NCBI GenBank assembly: GCA_028278525.1
Contig: JANQEE010000006.1
Location: forward strand, 62,001-126,000
Direction: 5' to 3'
Source of the DNA: Minwuiaceae bacterium
GTDB taxonomy: Bacteria; Pseudomonadota; Alphaproteobacteria; Minwuiales; Minwuiaceae
DNA length: 64,000 bases
Shown here piece by piece: positions 29,157 to 38,831 of the stretch; the first letter of the stretch is position 1, and each line of letters begins with the position of its first letter. The notes beneath the pieces were generated by a model, which saw nothing but the letters and a program-made list of their open reading frames with translations, was not told where the DNA came from and ran no database searches. The translations under genes and the position numbers were made by a program.

Positions 29157-30080
29157 CTAGTCCGCGGCGCTTTCCACGTCGCGATGCCGCAAGGTAACGC
29201 GATGGCCCTCGCCGATCAGCATGCGCGCCGCGGTTTCCGTCGCGAAAACCGACCGGTGGCGGCCGCCGGTGCAGCCGAACGCAATGGTCAGATAGCTTTT
29301 GCCTTCCCGTTTGTAGTGCGGCAGCAGCGTGGCCAACAGGCCTTGCAGGGCATTCCTGAATTCCGGCCAGGCCGGGTCCTCCGCGATGAAGGCAGCCACG
29401 TCTTCGTCCTGGCCGGTGCGGGGTCTCAATTCGGGCTGGTAGAACGGGTTCCGCAGGAAGCGAACGTCGAACACCAGGTCGGCCTCCCGCGGCAGGCCGC
29501 GGCGGTAGGAGAAGGATGTGACCGATATATGCAGGCCCGGATCGTCGGCCAACATATAGTTGGCGGCAATGAACTGGCGCAGATCGGGAAGGGAAACCGC
29601 CGATGTATCAATGGTTTGGTCCGACCGGTCGCGCAATCCGGCCATCAGCCCCCGCTCCAGGTCGATCCCGTCGGTGACCGGCCGGTCGCCGGCCATCGGG
29701 TGCCGTCGCCGCGTCGCGGTGAAGCGCTTCTGCAGCACATCGCTGTCGCAATCGAAAAACAGCATCGTCAGGTCCAGATCCGCCCGTTCGCGCAGATGGC
29801 CGACCTCGGCGACCAGGGCATCGGCATTGAAGTTACGGGTCCGGCTGTCGATGCCGACCGCCAGCGCCTTCCGCTGATCGCCGCCGTCGCCCGCTTCCCC
29901 GCCCAGCAGGGCGTTCAACAGAAACAGCGGCAGGTTGTCGACGACCTCCCAGCCCAGGTCCTCCAGGATTTTCAACGCCGACGTCTTACCGGCGCCGGAC
30001 AGGCCGGTTACCAGCAAAACCCGCGCCGGGGGTGTCGGCCCGCCGTCGGAACCGGCGGTAGGATCGTCTGGTTCGGTCAT
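29157..30080 (-). CDS. rapZ: RNase adapter RapZ
   Basis: A 307-aa GTP-binding protein. Walker A VTGLSGAGKTSALK and DNLPLFLL lie near the N-terminus, with FRFLRNPFY-like VRFLRNPFYQPELR. The C-terminal sensing domain has IAFGCTGGRHRSV. In E. coli RapZ guides RNase E to GlmZ to control glucosamine-6-P synthesis; in alphaproteobacteria its RNA targets are unclear. It overlaps hprK by 4 bases. Confidence 0.94.
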   Translation of the reverse strand: MTEPDDPTAGSDGGPTPPARVLLVTGLSGAGKTSALKILEDLGWEVVDNLPLFLLNALLGGEAGDGGDQRKALAVGIDSRTRNFNADALVAEVGHLRERADLDLTMLFFDCDSDVLQKRFTATRRRHPMAGDRPVTDGIDLERGLMAGLRDRSDQTIDTSAVSLPDLRQFIAANYMLADDPGLHISVTSFSYRRGLPREADLVFDVRFLRNPFYQPELRPRTGQDEDVAAFIAEDPAWPEFRNALQGLLATLLPHYKREGKSYLTIAFGCTGGRHRSVFATETAARMLIGEGHRVTLRHRDVESAAD

Positions 30081-30511
30081 GGTGCGGATAGCATATCAAG
30101 TTTCGCGCGCTGTGCGGCCAATCGAACCTTATCGGGCGCCGACGCCTCGAACGGCGCGACGCGAAGCAGCGGCACCCGCACGTCTTCGTACGCCACGGTC
30201 GTGTCGGCCGGCAGTCGTTCGACGGCTTCGGACTCGACCAGGTCGTAGACTAGGCCAAGTTGCGCGGACGCGGCCGTCGCCACCGGAACCGGGCCCAGGC
30301 CGCGCACCTCCAGCAGGCCGGCGATGGCGGCCGGTGCGGTGGCGGACAGATGGCCGCCTGCCGGCTTAAGTTCGACCTGATCGTCGGCCACCAGCCGCGC
30401 GCCGCCGCCGATCAGCCGCAGCGCGAGGTCCGATTTGCCGCTACCCGAAGGACCGCGCAACAGAACGCCGACGCCAGCCACGTCGACACAGCTTCCATGC
30501 ACCAAAACCAT
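30077..30511 (-). CDS. hprK: Short HPr kinase/phosphorylase
   Basis: A 144-aa protein containing only the catalytic domain, the form typical of alphaproteobacteria. The P-loop is LLRGPSGSGKSDLALRLI, with VADDQVEL and a degenerate GLLEVRGLG signature. It phosphorylates the regulatory Ser of HPr. The ATG at 30511 fits the short family N-terminus; no good ribosome site is seen. It lies between chvG and rapZ in the conserved chvI-chvG-hprK order. Confidence 0.92.
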   Translation of the reverse strand: MVLVHGSCVDVAGVGVLLRGPSGSGKSDLALRLIGGGARLVADDQVELKPAGGHLSATAPAAIAGLLEVRGLGPVPVATAASAQLGLVYDLVESEAVERLPADTTVAYEDVRVPLLRVAPFEASAPDKVRLAAQRAKLDMLSAP

Positions 30512-30542
30512 GCGCGGAAAGTGGGCCGCGGTCGCCGTTCTG

Positions 30543-32204
30543 TCAATTGCGCGCGGGCAGCGTGATGAGAAATTTGGCGCCGACGACCGCACCGGTGGCA
30601 TCGTGCCGGTTTTCCGCCGTCAGCCGGCCGCCATGGGCTTCGACGATCTGCCGGGAGATGCTGAGCCCAAGCCCTGAATGGGTGCCGAACGTCTCGCCGC
30701 TCGGCCGTTCGGTGTAAAAGCGGTTGAAAACCGCTTCCAGCTTGTCCTCCGGCAGCCCGGGCCCATCGTCTTCGACGGCGATGGTCACGGTCTTGCCGGT
30801 GCGGCGTGCGGAAAGGCGCACCTCGCCGTCCCTCGGGCTGAACGACAGGGCGTTGTCGGTCAGATTGCGGATTACCTGACCCAACCGGTTCTCGTCCGCC
30901 GAAACGATCAGCGGCTCCCCGGCGGCGAGCTTGACGCTCACTCTCGGCATTCCATCCTTGCGGGTCGACGCGAGGATGTCGCCGAACGTTTCCAGCATCG
31001 CGTCAACCCGAACCGGCGCCAGCTCGGCCCGCGACATCTCGGCGTCGACCCGCGAAGCATCGGAAATATCGCTGATCAGCATATCCAGGCGCCGCACGTC
31101 GTCCTGGACGATTTCCAACAGCTTCTCGCGGTGGTTCGGGTCCGACGTTCGCGCCAGCGTTTCGACGGCGCTGCGCAGGCTGGTCAGCGGGTTCTTCAGT
31201 TCGTGCGCAACGTCGGCGGCAAACGTCTCGATGGCGTCCATCCGGCGGTACAGCGCCTCGGTCATGTCGTACAGCGCGTCGGCCAGTTCACCGATCTCGT
31301 CGCGGCGATTGCCCAGGTCAGGAATCTCGACCTTGCGGCCATGGACGGTGCGAACCCGGTCCGCCGCCGCAGCCAGGCGCCGGATCGGGCGCGCGATGGT
31401 GCCGGCCATCACCAGCGACATCAGCGCGGTCACGGCCAGCGTGAGCACGAAAACCTTCAAGGTGCTCAGTTGTTCGGCCCGGACCGCTTCCTCGATATCG
31501 CGCGAATCGACCGACAGCATCAACGCGCCCAACACCTGCTTGAACAGTTGCACCGGTACCGCGACGCTGATCACCAATCGGTTGCTGGTATCGGTTCGGA
31601 CCACGCCCGCAACGTCGCCTTGCAAGGCAACGACGACTTCCGGGTAGTCGCTGGCGCGCTGGTCCGGACGCTCCGTGTACAGCGCGTAGTCGCGGCGGCG
31701 CGGCAGCAGATCGATTATCCAGTCGAAGGCCGCCTCCAGCCACCGGACGGGGATCAGCCGCCTATCCGGCGGCGGCAGGGTCTCGAACTCCACTTGTCGG
31801 CCGGCCGCGACCAACTGCCGGCTGTCGGCGATCATTTCCTCGTCCTGCCCGAACAGCCGCGCCCGGGTCTCGGTGCCGGACATGACCCGGCGGATGATCT
31901 GGCGCGTCAGGGCGCCGTCCAGTTTGGGCTCGTCGAGGGCGCCGCCGATCGCGGCCTCGCCAAGGGCGCCGGCGATCAATTCGCCCTGAGTCGTCAGCGC
32001 CGCTACCCGGGCCTCCAACAGACCTTCGCGGAACGCGCCGATATAGAGGATGCCGCCGACGAAAATGGCCAGCGCCAATACATTGATGAACAGGATACGT
32101 CTGGTCAGGGAGCCGCGCGGGCCGACGCGTCGTCGAAGTCGATCCTGCTGCTTGACCGGCGTTTCCGGCCGTTCCGCCGCCGGCACCTTGTTATGTGTGC
32201 CCAT
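30543..32204 (-). CDS. chvG: Stimulus-sensing histidine kinase ChvG
   Basis: A 553-aa inner-membrane sensor. The first transmembrane helix lies at about residues 35-55 (RILFINVLALAIFVGGILY). A periplasmic domain of about 190 residues follows, then a second helix, HAMP, the H-box FAADVAHELKNPLTSLRSA and HATPase motifs NLTDNALSF, EDDGPGLP, SGLGLSISRQI. ChvG/ChvI (ExoS) responds to acid and envelope stress in Rhizobiales. The ATG at 32204 is 10 bases past the chvI stop. Confidence 0.93.
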   Translation of the reverse strand: MGTHNKVPAAERPETPVKQQDRLRRRVGPRGSLTRRILFINVLALAIFVGGILYIGAFREGLLEARVAALTTQGELIAGALGEAAIGGALDEPKLDGALTRQIIRRVMSGTETRARLFGQDEEMIADSRQLVAAGRQVEFETLPPPDRRLIPVRWLEAAFDWIIDLLPRRRDYALYTERPDQRASDYPEVVVALQGDVAGVVRTDTSNRLVISVAVPVQLFKQVLGALMLSVDSRDIEEAVRAEQLSTLKVFVLTLAVTALMSLVMAGTIARPIRRLAAAADRVRTVHGRKVEIPDLGNRRDEIGELADALYDMTEALYRRMDAIETFAADVAHELKNPLTSLRSAVETLARTSDPNHREKLLEIVQDDVRRLDMLISDISDASRVDAEMSRAELAPVRVDAMLETFGDILASTRKDGMPRVSVKLAAGEPLIVSADENRLGQVIRNLTDNALSFSPRDGEVRLSARRTGKTVTIAVEDDGPGLPEDKLEAVFNRFYTERPSGETFGTHSGLGLSISRQIVEAHGGRLTAENRHDATGAVVGAKFLITLPARN

Positions 32205-32214
32205 TGGCGCGGGA

Positions 32215-32916
32215 TCAGCGCTCGCGGAACCGATAACCGATACCGTAAAGCGTTTCGATGGCGTCGAATTCCGTGTCGGCGTTCTTGAACTTTTTGCGCA
32301 GCCGCTTGATGTGGCTGTCGATCGTCCGGTCGTCGACGTAGACGTTGTCCTCATAGGCCGCGTCCATCAACTGGTCGCGGTTCTTTACATGGCCCGGCCG
32401 CATCGCCAGGGACTGAAGGATCAGGAATTCGGTCACCGTCAGGGTGACCGGCTGGCCCTTCCAGGCGCACAAATGCCGGCTCGAATCCAGGGTCAGATCG
32501 CCGCGTTCGATGATCTTTGCGGTGTCGCTCTCGGGCGCGCCTTCCTTGACCGCTTCGGCGCGGCGCAGGACGGCGCGAATCCGCTCGATCAGCAGGCGTT
32601 GGGAGAACGGTTTGCGGATGTAGTCGTCCGCGCCCATTTTCAGGCCCAGCACCTCGTCGATCTCGTCGTCCTTGGAGGTCAGAAAGATCACCGGAACGTC
32701 GGAATTCCGGCGCAACCGGTTCAGCGTCTCCATGCCGTCCATGCGCGGCATTTTGATATCCAACACCACGAGGTCCGCGGGCTGCGCGCTCAGGCCGCGC
32801 AGCGCTTCCGCGCCGTCGGTGAAGCTGCGCACCTTGAACCCCTCGGCTTCCAGCGCGATTGCCACCGAGGTCAGGATATTTCGATCGTCATCGACCAGTG
32901 CGATGGTTGCCGTCAC
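32215..32916 (-). CDS. chvI: Response regulator ChvI (OmpR family)
   Basis: A 233-aa regulator. Receiver: [11 protein letters not shown] (acidic pocket), the phospho-Asp of [25 protein letters not shown] and the Lys of YIRKPFS. The winged-helix DNA-binding domain ends [17 protein letters not shown]. The GTG at 32916 has GAGGGG about 7 bases upstream; a GTG at 32922 is too close to that site. It forms an operon with chvG. Confidence 0.93.
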   Translation of the reverse strand: MTATIALVDDDRNILTSVAIALEAEGFKVRSFTDGAEALRGLSAQPADLVVLDIKMPRMDGMETLNRLRRNSDVPVIFLTSKDDEIDEVLGLKMGADDYIRKPFSQRLLIERIRAVLRRAEAVKEGAPESDTAKIIERGDLTLDSSRHLCAWKGQPVTLTVTEFLILQSLAMRPGHVKNRDQLMDAAYEDNVYVDDRTIDSHIKRLRKKFKNADTEFDAIETLYGIGYRFRER

Positions 32917-33056
32917 GTCCACCCCCTCAAGCGATCATGCGGACTGTAGAATGATGAACGTAAAATTACCATTCACCAGGGCCGAAATGTGGCCGCGGCG
33001 TGGCGGCATTGCGGCTGCGAACCCAGTTATTCCGCCCGTTTGAAGCCGGCTTCCAG

Positions 33057-34439
33057 CTATATCCGGGCCACGTCGCGCCGCGATATTACCTGAAATCTCA
33101 ACGCATGGCCGACGGCGGCGGCGACCACGCCGACGAAGATCCCACCCATCAGGCCGTTCGGGCCGTAGCCCAGGGTAAAGGCGAAATAGGCGCCGCAGGG
33201 CACGGCGATCAGCCAGGCCCAGCCGATCTGCCAAAGCGTCGGGACCCAGACGTCGCCGGCCCCGCGCAGGGCCTGCACCAGCACGGCCTGGGCGCCGTCG
33301 AAGACAACGAACAGGCCGGCGATGGCCAGCGCGCCGGCGGCCACGGCGATGACGGCCGGGTCGTGCGTGTAGACGGCCGCGAAAGTGCCCGGGAAGCTTA
33401 CGAACAGAATGCCGAAGCCCGCCATCAACACCATCACCATGCCGAGGCCCGTCCAGCCTGCGCGGCGCAGGCCGACCGGATCGGCGCGCCCGACCGCGTT
33501 GCCGACCCTGACGCTGGTCGCGGTCGCAATCCCGATCGCCGACATGAAGATCAGGGCGAGTATGTTGATTGAGATCTGATAGCCGGCCAGGGCGGTCGCG
33601 CCGAGATACCCGGCCATCATGGTCATGGCGGTGAAGGCCGACGTCTCAAGGCCATGCGCCACGGCGATCGGATAGCCCAGCCGGCGCAGTTTCTTGCCGA
33701 TCACCGCCGCCCCGCGAACCCGGGCGCGGACGCCGTATTTTTCGCCGTCGCGCATACCGTAGACGTAAGCCAGCAGGACGGCGAAGATCAGCCAGCGGGT
33801 GGCGGAGGTCGCCAGCATCGCCCCCTCGGCGCCCATGGCCGGAAAGCCCCAGTTGCCGTAGATCGTCAGCCAGTTGAAGCCGAAATTGACCGGATTGGCG
33901 CTCAGCATGACCACCATGCCAGGGACCGGCCGGCTGATTCCTTCCAGAAAGAAGATCGCCGGCATGGACAGCAGGATTGCCGGCATGCCCCAGCCGAAGG
34001 CGGCGATGACCCGGCCGCCGCCTTCCGCCAGGTCCGGGTCCTGGCCGATCGCCAGCAGGAACCACTCGCCGAACTGGCAGATCAGCAGAAAAACCAGGCC
34101 GAGCGCGGCGGCATGCCACATTCCGACCCGCCAGATCATGCCGCATTCGCTGTGCGCTTCGGCGCCGTCCGCCTGGGCGACCATGATCGAGACGCCCAGC
34201 AGCAGGCCCAGGCCGACCAGCATCAGCGATATGGTGGGTGCGATGCCGATGCCGATATAGGCCAGTTCCGTGCCGCTGCTGCGGCCGGTCATGGCGGTGT
34301 CCACGGCGGCCATGATCAACACGCCGGACCGCGCCAGGACCACGGGCACGGCCAGCGTCAGTGTGCGCTTGATATGCTCGGCGATAGTGTTGGCTGGTGG
34401 GCGCGCGGGAGCCTGAACGACGGAATCGGTTGGTGCCAT
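33057..34439 (-). CDS. MATE family efflux transporter
   Basis: A 460-aa protein with about twelve hydrophobic helices in two MatE repeats. The first has VVLARSGVLIMAAVDTAMTGRSSG, and the second IGIATATSVRVGNAVGRADP. It is predicted to export cationic drugs or metabolites with Na+ or H+. The ATG at 34439 follows the family start; an upstream extension is not conserved. It is unlinked to the chvI operon by about 140 bases and is divergent from pckA. Confidence 0.92.
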   Translation of the reverse strand: MAPTDSVVQAPARPPANTIAEHIKRTLTLAVPVVLARSGVLIMAAVDTAMTGRSSGTELAYIGIGIAPTISLMLVGLGLLLGVSIMVAQADGAEAHSECGMIWRVGMWHAAALGLVFLLICQFGEWFLLAIGQDPDLAEGGGRVIAAFGWGMPAILLSMPAIFFLEGISRPVPGMVVMLSANPVNFGFNWLTIYGNWGFPAMGAEGAMLATSATRWLIFAVLLAYVYGMRDGEKYGVRARVRGAAVIGKKLRRLGYPIAVAHGLETSAFTAMTMMAGYLGATALAGYQISINILALIFMSAIGIATATSVRVGNAVGRADPVGLRRAGWTGLGMVMVLMAGFGILFVSFPGTFAAVYTHDPAVIAVAAGALAIAGLFVVFDGAQAVLVQALRGAGDVWVPTLWQIGWAWLIAVPCGAYFAFTLGYGPNGLMGGIFVGVVAAAVGHALRFQVISRRDVARI

Positions 34440-34821
34440 GCATCCGACACTACAGGCGCCGGCCGATTGCACAAAACTTCCTGGGCCGGGCCTTGCACGA
34501 TCGGCCCGGGGCGGCGTAAATCATACCTGTGGCGGTCGTTGCGGAGCCGATCTCACGGCTGGAGCGACGCACCGGTTGCGAACGCCACAAGATGTGCCAG
34601 GCCGTCCTACTCATACTAGATGTGGTGTGATATCGAGGGGTAGCCACGACATCTGTTGCGACAAAATTAGGCAATAATTTGCTTGGTTTTCGTGATATTG
34701 AGTAGTTCAAATCGAATAGGAACGGCGGCCGGGCGTGATCTTGGGGGCGAGGGGCCTCTCCCGTTGGCAGTTTGCAAAATGCCACGTTCGTCCATGCAGC
34801 CAACTAGTGAGAGGAAGAACC
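34440..34821. other. Divergent intergenic region between MATE gene and pckA
   Basis: 380 bases without a gene. The part near the MATE gene is GC-rich, with a CCGGGCC / GGCCCGG dyad at about 34485-34510. The part at 34660-34715 is AT-rich and is the likely pckA promoter area, though no clean -35/-10 pair stands out. Confidence 0.5.
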
Positions 34822-36429
34822 TTGCAGCAAACCGGATCTCTCGTCAGCGCCTTTGGGCTGGACAAACAGGGTCTCGACGGCGTCGCGACCGCCCATTGGA
34901 ACCTCGGCGTACCCGCGCTTTATGAAGCGGCTCTGACCCGCGGCGAGGGGTTGATGGCGCAGGGCGGCCCGCTGGTGGTCCGGACCGGCGCGCATACCGG
35001 CCGGTCGCCCAACGACAAGTTCATCGTTCGGGAACCTTCCAGCGAGGGCAATATCTGGTGGGGGGCCGTCAATCGGCCGATCGAAGCCGCTCAGTTTGCC
35101 GGCCTGCACAGGCGCATGCTGGACTCCCTGAAGGGCAAGGAAGTTTTCGTTCAGGACTGCTGGGCCGGCGCGGCGCCGGACTACCGACTTGCCGTCCGGG
35201 TGATTACGGAGCGCGCGTGGCATAACCTCTTCGCGCGCAACATGTTCATCCAGCCGACCCCGGAAGAGCATCGCAATTTCGAGCCGGACTTCACGGTTTT
35301 GCAGGTGCCGAGTTTCCAGGCCGACCCGGCGGTAGACGGCACCAACTCCGAAGTCTTCATACTGGTGGATTTCGCCAAGCGCCTGATCCTGGTCGGCGGC
35401 ACGATCTATGCCGGCGAAATCAAGAAGTCTGTGTTTTCGATCCTCAATTACCTGCTGCCGGAACGCGACGTGATGCCGATGCATTGTTCGGTCAATGTTG
35501 GCGCGGACGGTCAGTCGGCGATTTTCTTCGGCCTTTCCGGTACCGGGAAAACCACCCTGTCGGCCGACAGCACACGCGTACTGGTCGGCGACGACGAGCA
35601 CGGCTGGTCGGACAAGGGCGTGTTCAATTTCGAAGGCGGCTGCTACGCCAAAGTCATCAACCTGTCGGCCGAGGCCGAGCCGGAGATTTTCGCGACCACG
35701 CAACGGTTCGGAACCGTACTGGAAAACGTGATGATGGATCCGGACACCCGGATATTGAACCTCGACGACGGGTCGCTGACCGAGAATACCCGGGCGTCCT
35801 ATCCGATCGACTTCATTCCCAACGCCTCGCCGTCGGGGACGGCCGGACACCCGAAAAACGTGGTCATGCTCACGGCGGATGCCTTCGGCGTGTTGCCGCC
35901 GATCGCCAAGTTGACGCCGGAACAGGCGATGTATCATTTTCTGTCCGGCTACACCGCCAAGGTCGCCGGGACCGAGAAGGGCCTGGGCAACGAGCCGCAG
36001 GCGACGTTCTCCACCTGTTTCGGCGCGCCGTTCATGCCGCGTCATCCTTCGGTCTATGCGCGGTTGCTGGGCGACAAGATCGCCCGCCACGACGTCACCT
36101 GCTGGCTGGTCAATACCGGCTGGACCGGCGGCACCTACGGCGTCGGGCACCGGATGCCGATCGGCTATACGCGTGCTCTGATAAACGCCGCCCTGGGCCA
36201 GAACCTGGACGCCGCGCCGACCTACAAGGACCCGAACTTCGGACTCGACGTGCCGAGCGAATGCCCGGGCGTTCCGGAAGATGTGCTTAGCCCCCGCACC
36301 ACCTGGTCTGACAAAGGCGCCTACGACGATAAGGCGCGCGAACTCGTCGGCCGCTTCCAGGACAACTTCGTTCAGTTCGAGGAATATGTCGACGACGACA
36401 TAAGAAAGGCGGCTCCGAAAGCCGCCTAA
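34822..36429 (+). CDS. pckA: Phosphoenolpyruvate carboxykinase (ATP)
   Basis: Gluconeogenic enzyme converting oxaloacetate to PEP. The protein is 535 aa, the usual length, when started at TTG 34822, which has AGAGGA 6 bases upstream; a GTG at 34807 would sit on that site. Seen: [14 protein letters not shown] (OAA-binding Arg), the kinase-1a motif [21 protein letters not shown] (kinase-2), ENTRASYP, and [15 protein letters not shown]. Placement near chvI/chvG is conserved in alphaproteobacteria, where ChvI affects pckA. Confidence 0.96.
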   Translation: MQQTGSLVSAFGLDKQGLDGVATAHWNLGVPALYEAALTRGEGLMAQGGPLVVRTGAHTGRSPNDKFIVREPSSEGNIWWGAVNRPIEAAQFAGLHRRMLDSLKGKEVFVQDCWAGAAPDYRLAVRVITERAWHNLFARNMFIQPTPEEHRNFEPDFTVLQVPSFQADPAVDGTNSEVFILVDFAKRLILVGGTIYAGEIKKSVFSILNYLLPERDVMPMHCSVNVGADGQSAIFFGLSGTGKTTLSADSTRVLVGDDEHGWSDKGVFNFEGGCYAKVINLSAEAEPEIFATTQRFGTVLENVMMDPDTRILNLDDGSLTENTRASYPIDFIPNASPSGTAGHPKNVVMLTADAFGVLPPIAKLTPEQAMYHFLSGYTAKVAGTEKGLGNEPQATFSTCFGAPFMPRHPSVYARLLGDKIARHDVTCWLVNTGWTGGTYGVGHRMPIGYTRALINAALGQNLDAAPTYKDPNFGLDVPSECPGVPEDVLSPRTTWSDKGAYDDKARELVGRFQDNFVQFEEYVDDDIRKAAPKAA

Positions 36430-36435
36430 GGTGGT

Positions 36436-36458
36436 GGCCGCCGGTCTTACCGGTGGCC
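36436..36458. terminator. Possible bidirectional hairpin terminator
   Basis: GGCCGCCGG and CCGGTGGCC (one G-T pair) around a TCTTA loop lie between the convergent pckA and the next minus gene, overlapping the latter's last codons. There is no T tract, so efficiency is uncertain. Confidence 0.35.
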
Positions 36459-36968
36459 GAACCCTTTCTCGGGCCGGGCGACCTCGACGGGGTCAGCGGT
36501 CTCGGCGTGTTTGTACGGCCTGGACTGCTGCGGTGTGGCGTAGAACATCGGTTCGTCTTCGTCTTCCGACCGCTCGAACGGCTTGCCCATGCGGACGCCG
36601 CTGCCTTCCTGCTCCGCCTTCTGCTGCGCGCCGTGCAGTTGTCGCGCCGCCTCTTCGCTCCACGGTAGGACGTAAGCGCGCGGCGACGTGCTGCCTGGAT
36701 ATTTCAGCCAAAGGTAAATCGCTTCGCCTTCCTGCATGTCGGCGGCGACGACGTCGGCTTCCGCAACCTGCCGGGCCATCCATTCAAGCTCCACCGGCTT
36801 CGGCTTACTGAGCAGTTCGGAAAAACCGGCATAGGCCGCCGGCATCATCGCCGCGCTGACGGTCAGCGCCGCCAGTTTGACCCGCACTGTTCTCGGCGAC
36901 CAGATGCTGATGGTTGCCAGAATGGCGACCAGTACGGCGACAATCGTGTAGAGCGCGTAGGTAAGCAC
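36447..36968 (-). CDS. Hypothetical inner-membrane protein, third gene of ExbBD-like operon
   Basis: A 173-aa protein with GTG start. Two hydrophobic segments occur at residues 3-24 and about 31-48. A soluble domain (about 55-130) contains EAIYLWLKYPGSTSPRAYVLPWSEEAARQL. A polar tail ends in RPEKGFGHR. I recognise no family. It follows the ExbD-like gene by 5 bases, so its job is presumably tied to that energised complex. Confidence 0.7.
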   Translation of the reverse strand: MLTYALYTIVAVLVAILATISIWSPRTVRVKLAALTVSAAMMPAAYAGFSELLSKPKPVELEWMARQVAEADVVAADMQEGEAIYLWLKYPGSTSPRAYVLPWSEEAARQLHGAQQKAEQEGSGVRMGKPFERSEDEDEPMFYATPQQSRPYKHAETADPVEVARPEKGFGHR

Positions 36969-36973
36969 GATAA

Positions 36974-37582
36974 TCAGCTCTTGCTGCTGCTGCGGAGTTT
37001 GCGCGGCAGGTTGTGAACGCTGCCCGCTTCAAGCCGGCCGTTCTCGTCCAGTCGAAAGCGGAACGCGGTGATTTCTTCGCCGTCGCGGTTCAACATCAGC
37101 TCGGTCTTGACGATTTCCCGCGGCGAATGCTGCGCCGTCTTTTTGACGCTGGCGGTGATCGTGACGGGCACCGGATAGACCGACTGCCGGTTCCGGTACA
37201 GGTGAACGTTGGCGATGTATTCGCCGGCCGGTATGCCGCGGCTGTAGGAGACCTCATAGTTGAGTTCCGTCGAGTCCGAGCGCCGGCCGAGATCGTCGCG
37301 CAGCAGATTGAAGATCTTGCCGCCTTTGTTCGAATAACCGACCGGCTGGCCGTTGGGGGCGAGCACCCACAGATCGACGTCCACATCCATCTGGTCGGGC
37401 CAGCGCAGTTCGACGATCACGTTGCCCGGCGCGTCGATACCTTCCTTGGCGGTCGCGGGCGGATTGATGTGGGGCAGCAGCAGAATGACGATGGCGACGA
37501 AGCCGGCCAGCGCCAGCATGATGACGTCGCGGAAAACCGTGCCGCCCCCGTCGTCGTCGTCGAACAGATCAAGACCCTGCAC
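36974..37582 (-). CDS. ExbD/TolR-like single-pass membrane protein with atypical periplasmic domain
   Basis: A 202-aa protein, GTG start, overlapping the ExbB-like gene by 14 bases. A short acidic cytoplasmic head (DLFDDDDGGG) leads into one helix, FRDVIMLALAGFVAIVILLL, with Asp at residue 19 where ExbD/TolR have their proton-carrying Asp. The rest (about 45-202) is not the usual ExbD fold. It looks like a beta-sandwich: MDVDVDLWVLAPNGQPVGYS, then GEYIANVHLYR and a long tail. The role is inferred from topology and neighbour. Confidence 0.7.
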   Translation of the reverse strand: MQGLDLFDDDDGGGTVFRDVIMLALAGFVAIVILLLPHINPPATAKEGIDAPGNVIVELRWPDQMDVDVDLWVLAPNGQPVGYSNKGGKIFNLLRDDLGRRSDSTELNYEVSYSRGIPAGEYIANVHLYRNRQSVYPVPVTITASVKKTAQHSPREIVKTELMLNRDGEEITAFRFRLDENGRLEAGSVHNLPRKLRSSSKS

Positions 37583-38333
37583 GGCGCTCTCCCAACTCGA
37601 CGATACCGGTGATCAGGCTGATCGTGCCGGACGCCAGGATCTGGTAGTTGACCGTCATCCAAAGGCTCAGCACCGATCCGACGAGCGTGGTGTAAAGCGC
37701 GACGGACATGCCGGCGATCAGGGTCGAAACCATCGGGCTGATGCTATCGACATCGCCGGCGAGGGACGGATCAACGCCGGAAAGCGCGATGATGAAGCCA
37801 ATGACCGTTCCGATCAGGCCCAGCATGACCAGGCTATGACCGATCTGGCGAATAACGGCGACCCGCCCGCTCATTTTCAGTTTCAGCGCGGCGGCGGCCA
37901 GCGACCGGCTTTCGGCGGAGCGGCCGCGGATCTCGGCCAGATAACGGCTGGCTCGGCACGGTACCAGGGGATTGAAGTCCCGTACCTGGTTCAATTCCCA
38001 ACTGGTCTCGAACACTTTCCAGCCGGTCAGGCCCAGGCCGCCCAGAAAGACCAGGAAGATCGCGATGCAGAAGTTGCTGGGGTCGGCCGCGATGACCTTG
38101 TCGACATAGCCTTGGATGTAAGCGGCGCCGAGCAGCGCGGTTGCGAACAGGTTGACCACGGCGAACCGGAACATCAGGAGATAGCGGTACCGGTCAGGCT
38201 CGCCGGGCTTCACTTTGGACAACATCCAGGCGAGATGCTGTTCGCCGCTCTTTTCAACCGTACTATCAGCTTGATTGGCGGCGGGGCCGGAAGCGCCCTC
38301 ATTGACCGAGCCGTAGGGCAACGCGTGAGCCAT
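37569..38333 (-). CDS. MotA/TolQ/ExbB proton channel family protein
   Basis: A 254-aa membrane protein. Four hydrophobic stretches are visible: LMFRFAVVNLFATALLGAAY, FCIAIFLVFLGGLGLTGW, SLVMLGLIGTVIGFIIAL, and MVSTLIAGMSVALYTTLVGSV. The LIGTVIGF and GMSVALYTTL segments match the two pore helices of ExbB/TolQ. The ATG at 38333 is chosen; the upstream frame is not protein-like. It is the first gene of a three-gene operon whose second member supplies the Asp-bearing helix. It could drive an outer-membrane or envelope process by proton motive force. Confidence 0.85.
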   Translation of the reverse strand: MAHALPYGSVNEGASGPAANQADSTVEKSGEQHLAWMLSKVKPGEPDRYRYLLMFRFAVVNLFATALLGAAYIQGYVDKVIAADPSNFCIAIFLVFLGGLGLTGWKVFETSWELNQVRDFNPLVPCRASRYLAEIRGRSAESRSLAAAALKLKMSGRVAVIRQIGHSLVMLGLIGTVIGFIIALSGVDPSLAGDVDSISPMVSTLIAGMSVALYTTLVGSVLSLWMTVNYQILASGTISLITGIVELGERRAGS

Positions 38334-38358
38334 TTTTCGGAATCCAATGCCGGTTTTT

Positions 38359-38380
38359 ATGACTAACCCAAAGTAGTCAT
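38359..38380. promoter_or_regulatory. Palindrome upstream of the ExbB-like operon
   Basis: ATGACTA, 8 bases, TAGTCAT: perfect 7-base arms with centre about 36 bases before the start codon. It resembles a dimeric regulator operator. Confidence 0.45.
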
Positions 38381-38716
38381 TCTTAGTTGATGAAACCTTA
38401 ATCGGGCCTGGGCCGCGGCGTTGTCCCGGCCCCGGAAAATGTGGGATCGGGAGGGCAATCCGGGGGATCCGCCGATCGTTCCGCGGTTCGGCATACAGCG
38501 CTGAAAGATTGGAGAGATTCGGCGGGGCCGTATCGCCTGACCTTACCGCATCCGCGCCGTTTCGGCTGGCCGTGGCCGGTCGGCACAACCGTCAGGCGAA
38601 AGCACCCGAAAGAGGATTTGTCCGGTAATAGTCGTTTTGTCGATAGCTCGTTGCCCGGATGCAACAGTCGCCGGGGTTCGCTTACCCGATGGCTGCGGGC
38701 CGGGCGATTGAGCGCA
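38381..38716. other. Intergenic stretch without recognised features
   Basis: About 340 bases between the promoter area of the ExbB-like operon and the terminator of the thiolase operon. Possible reading frames here are short and lack ribosome sites. I see no RNA gene or repeat. Confidence 0.5.
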
Positions 38717-38752
38717 ACAAAAAAACCGCCCGCAGTTTAGCCGCGGGCGGTT
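38717..38752 (-). terminator. Strong terminator of the thiolase operon
   Basis: A perfect 10-bp stem AACCGCCCGC / GCGGGCGGTT with a 9-base loop. It is followed on the minus strand by seven Ts and GTT. It lies about 80 bases past the thiolase stop. Confidence 0.92.
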
Positions 38753-38831
38753 GGGATCTGCGTTGGCATCGGGCGGGTGAAACGGCGACTAGAGCGCCGC
38801 CGTCAGTCCCCTGGCCCGTGGCCGGTGCCGT

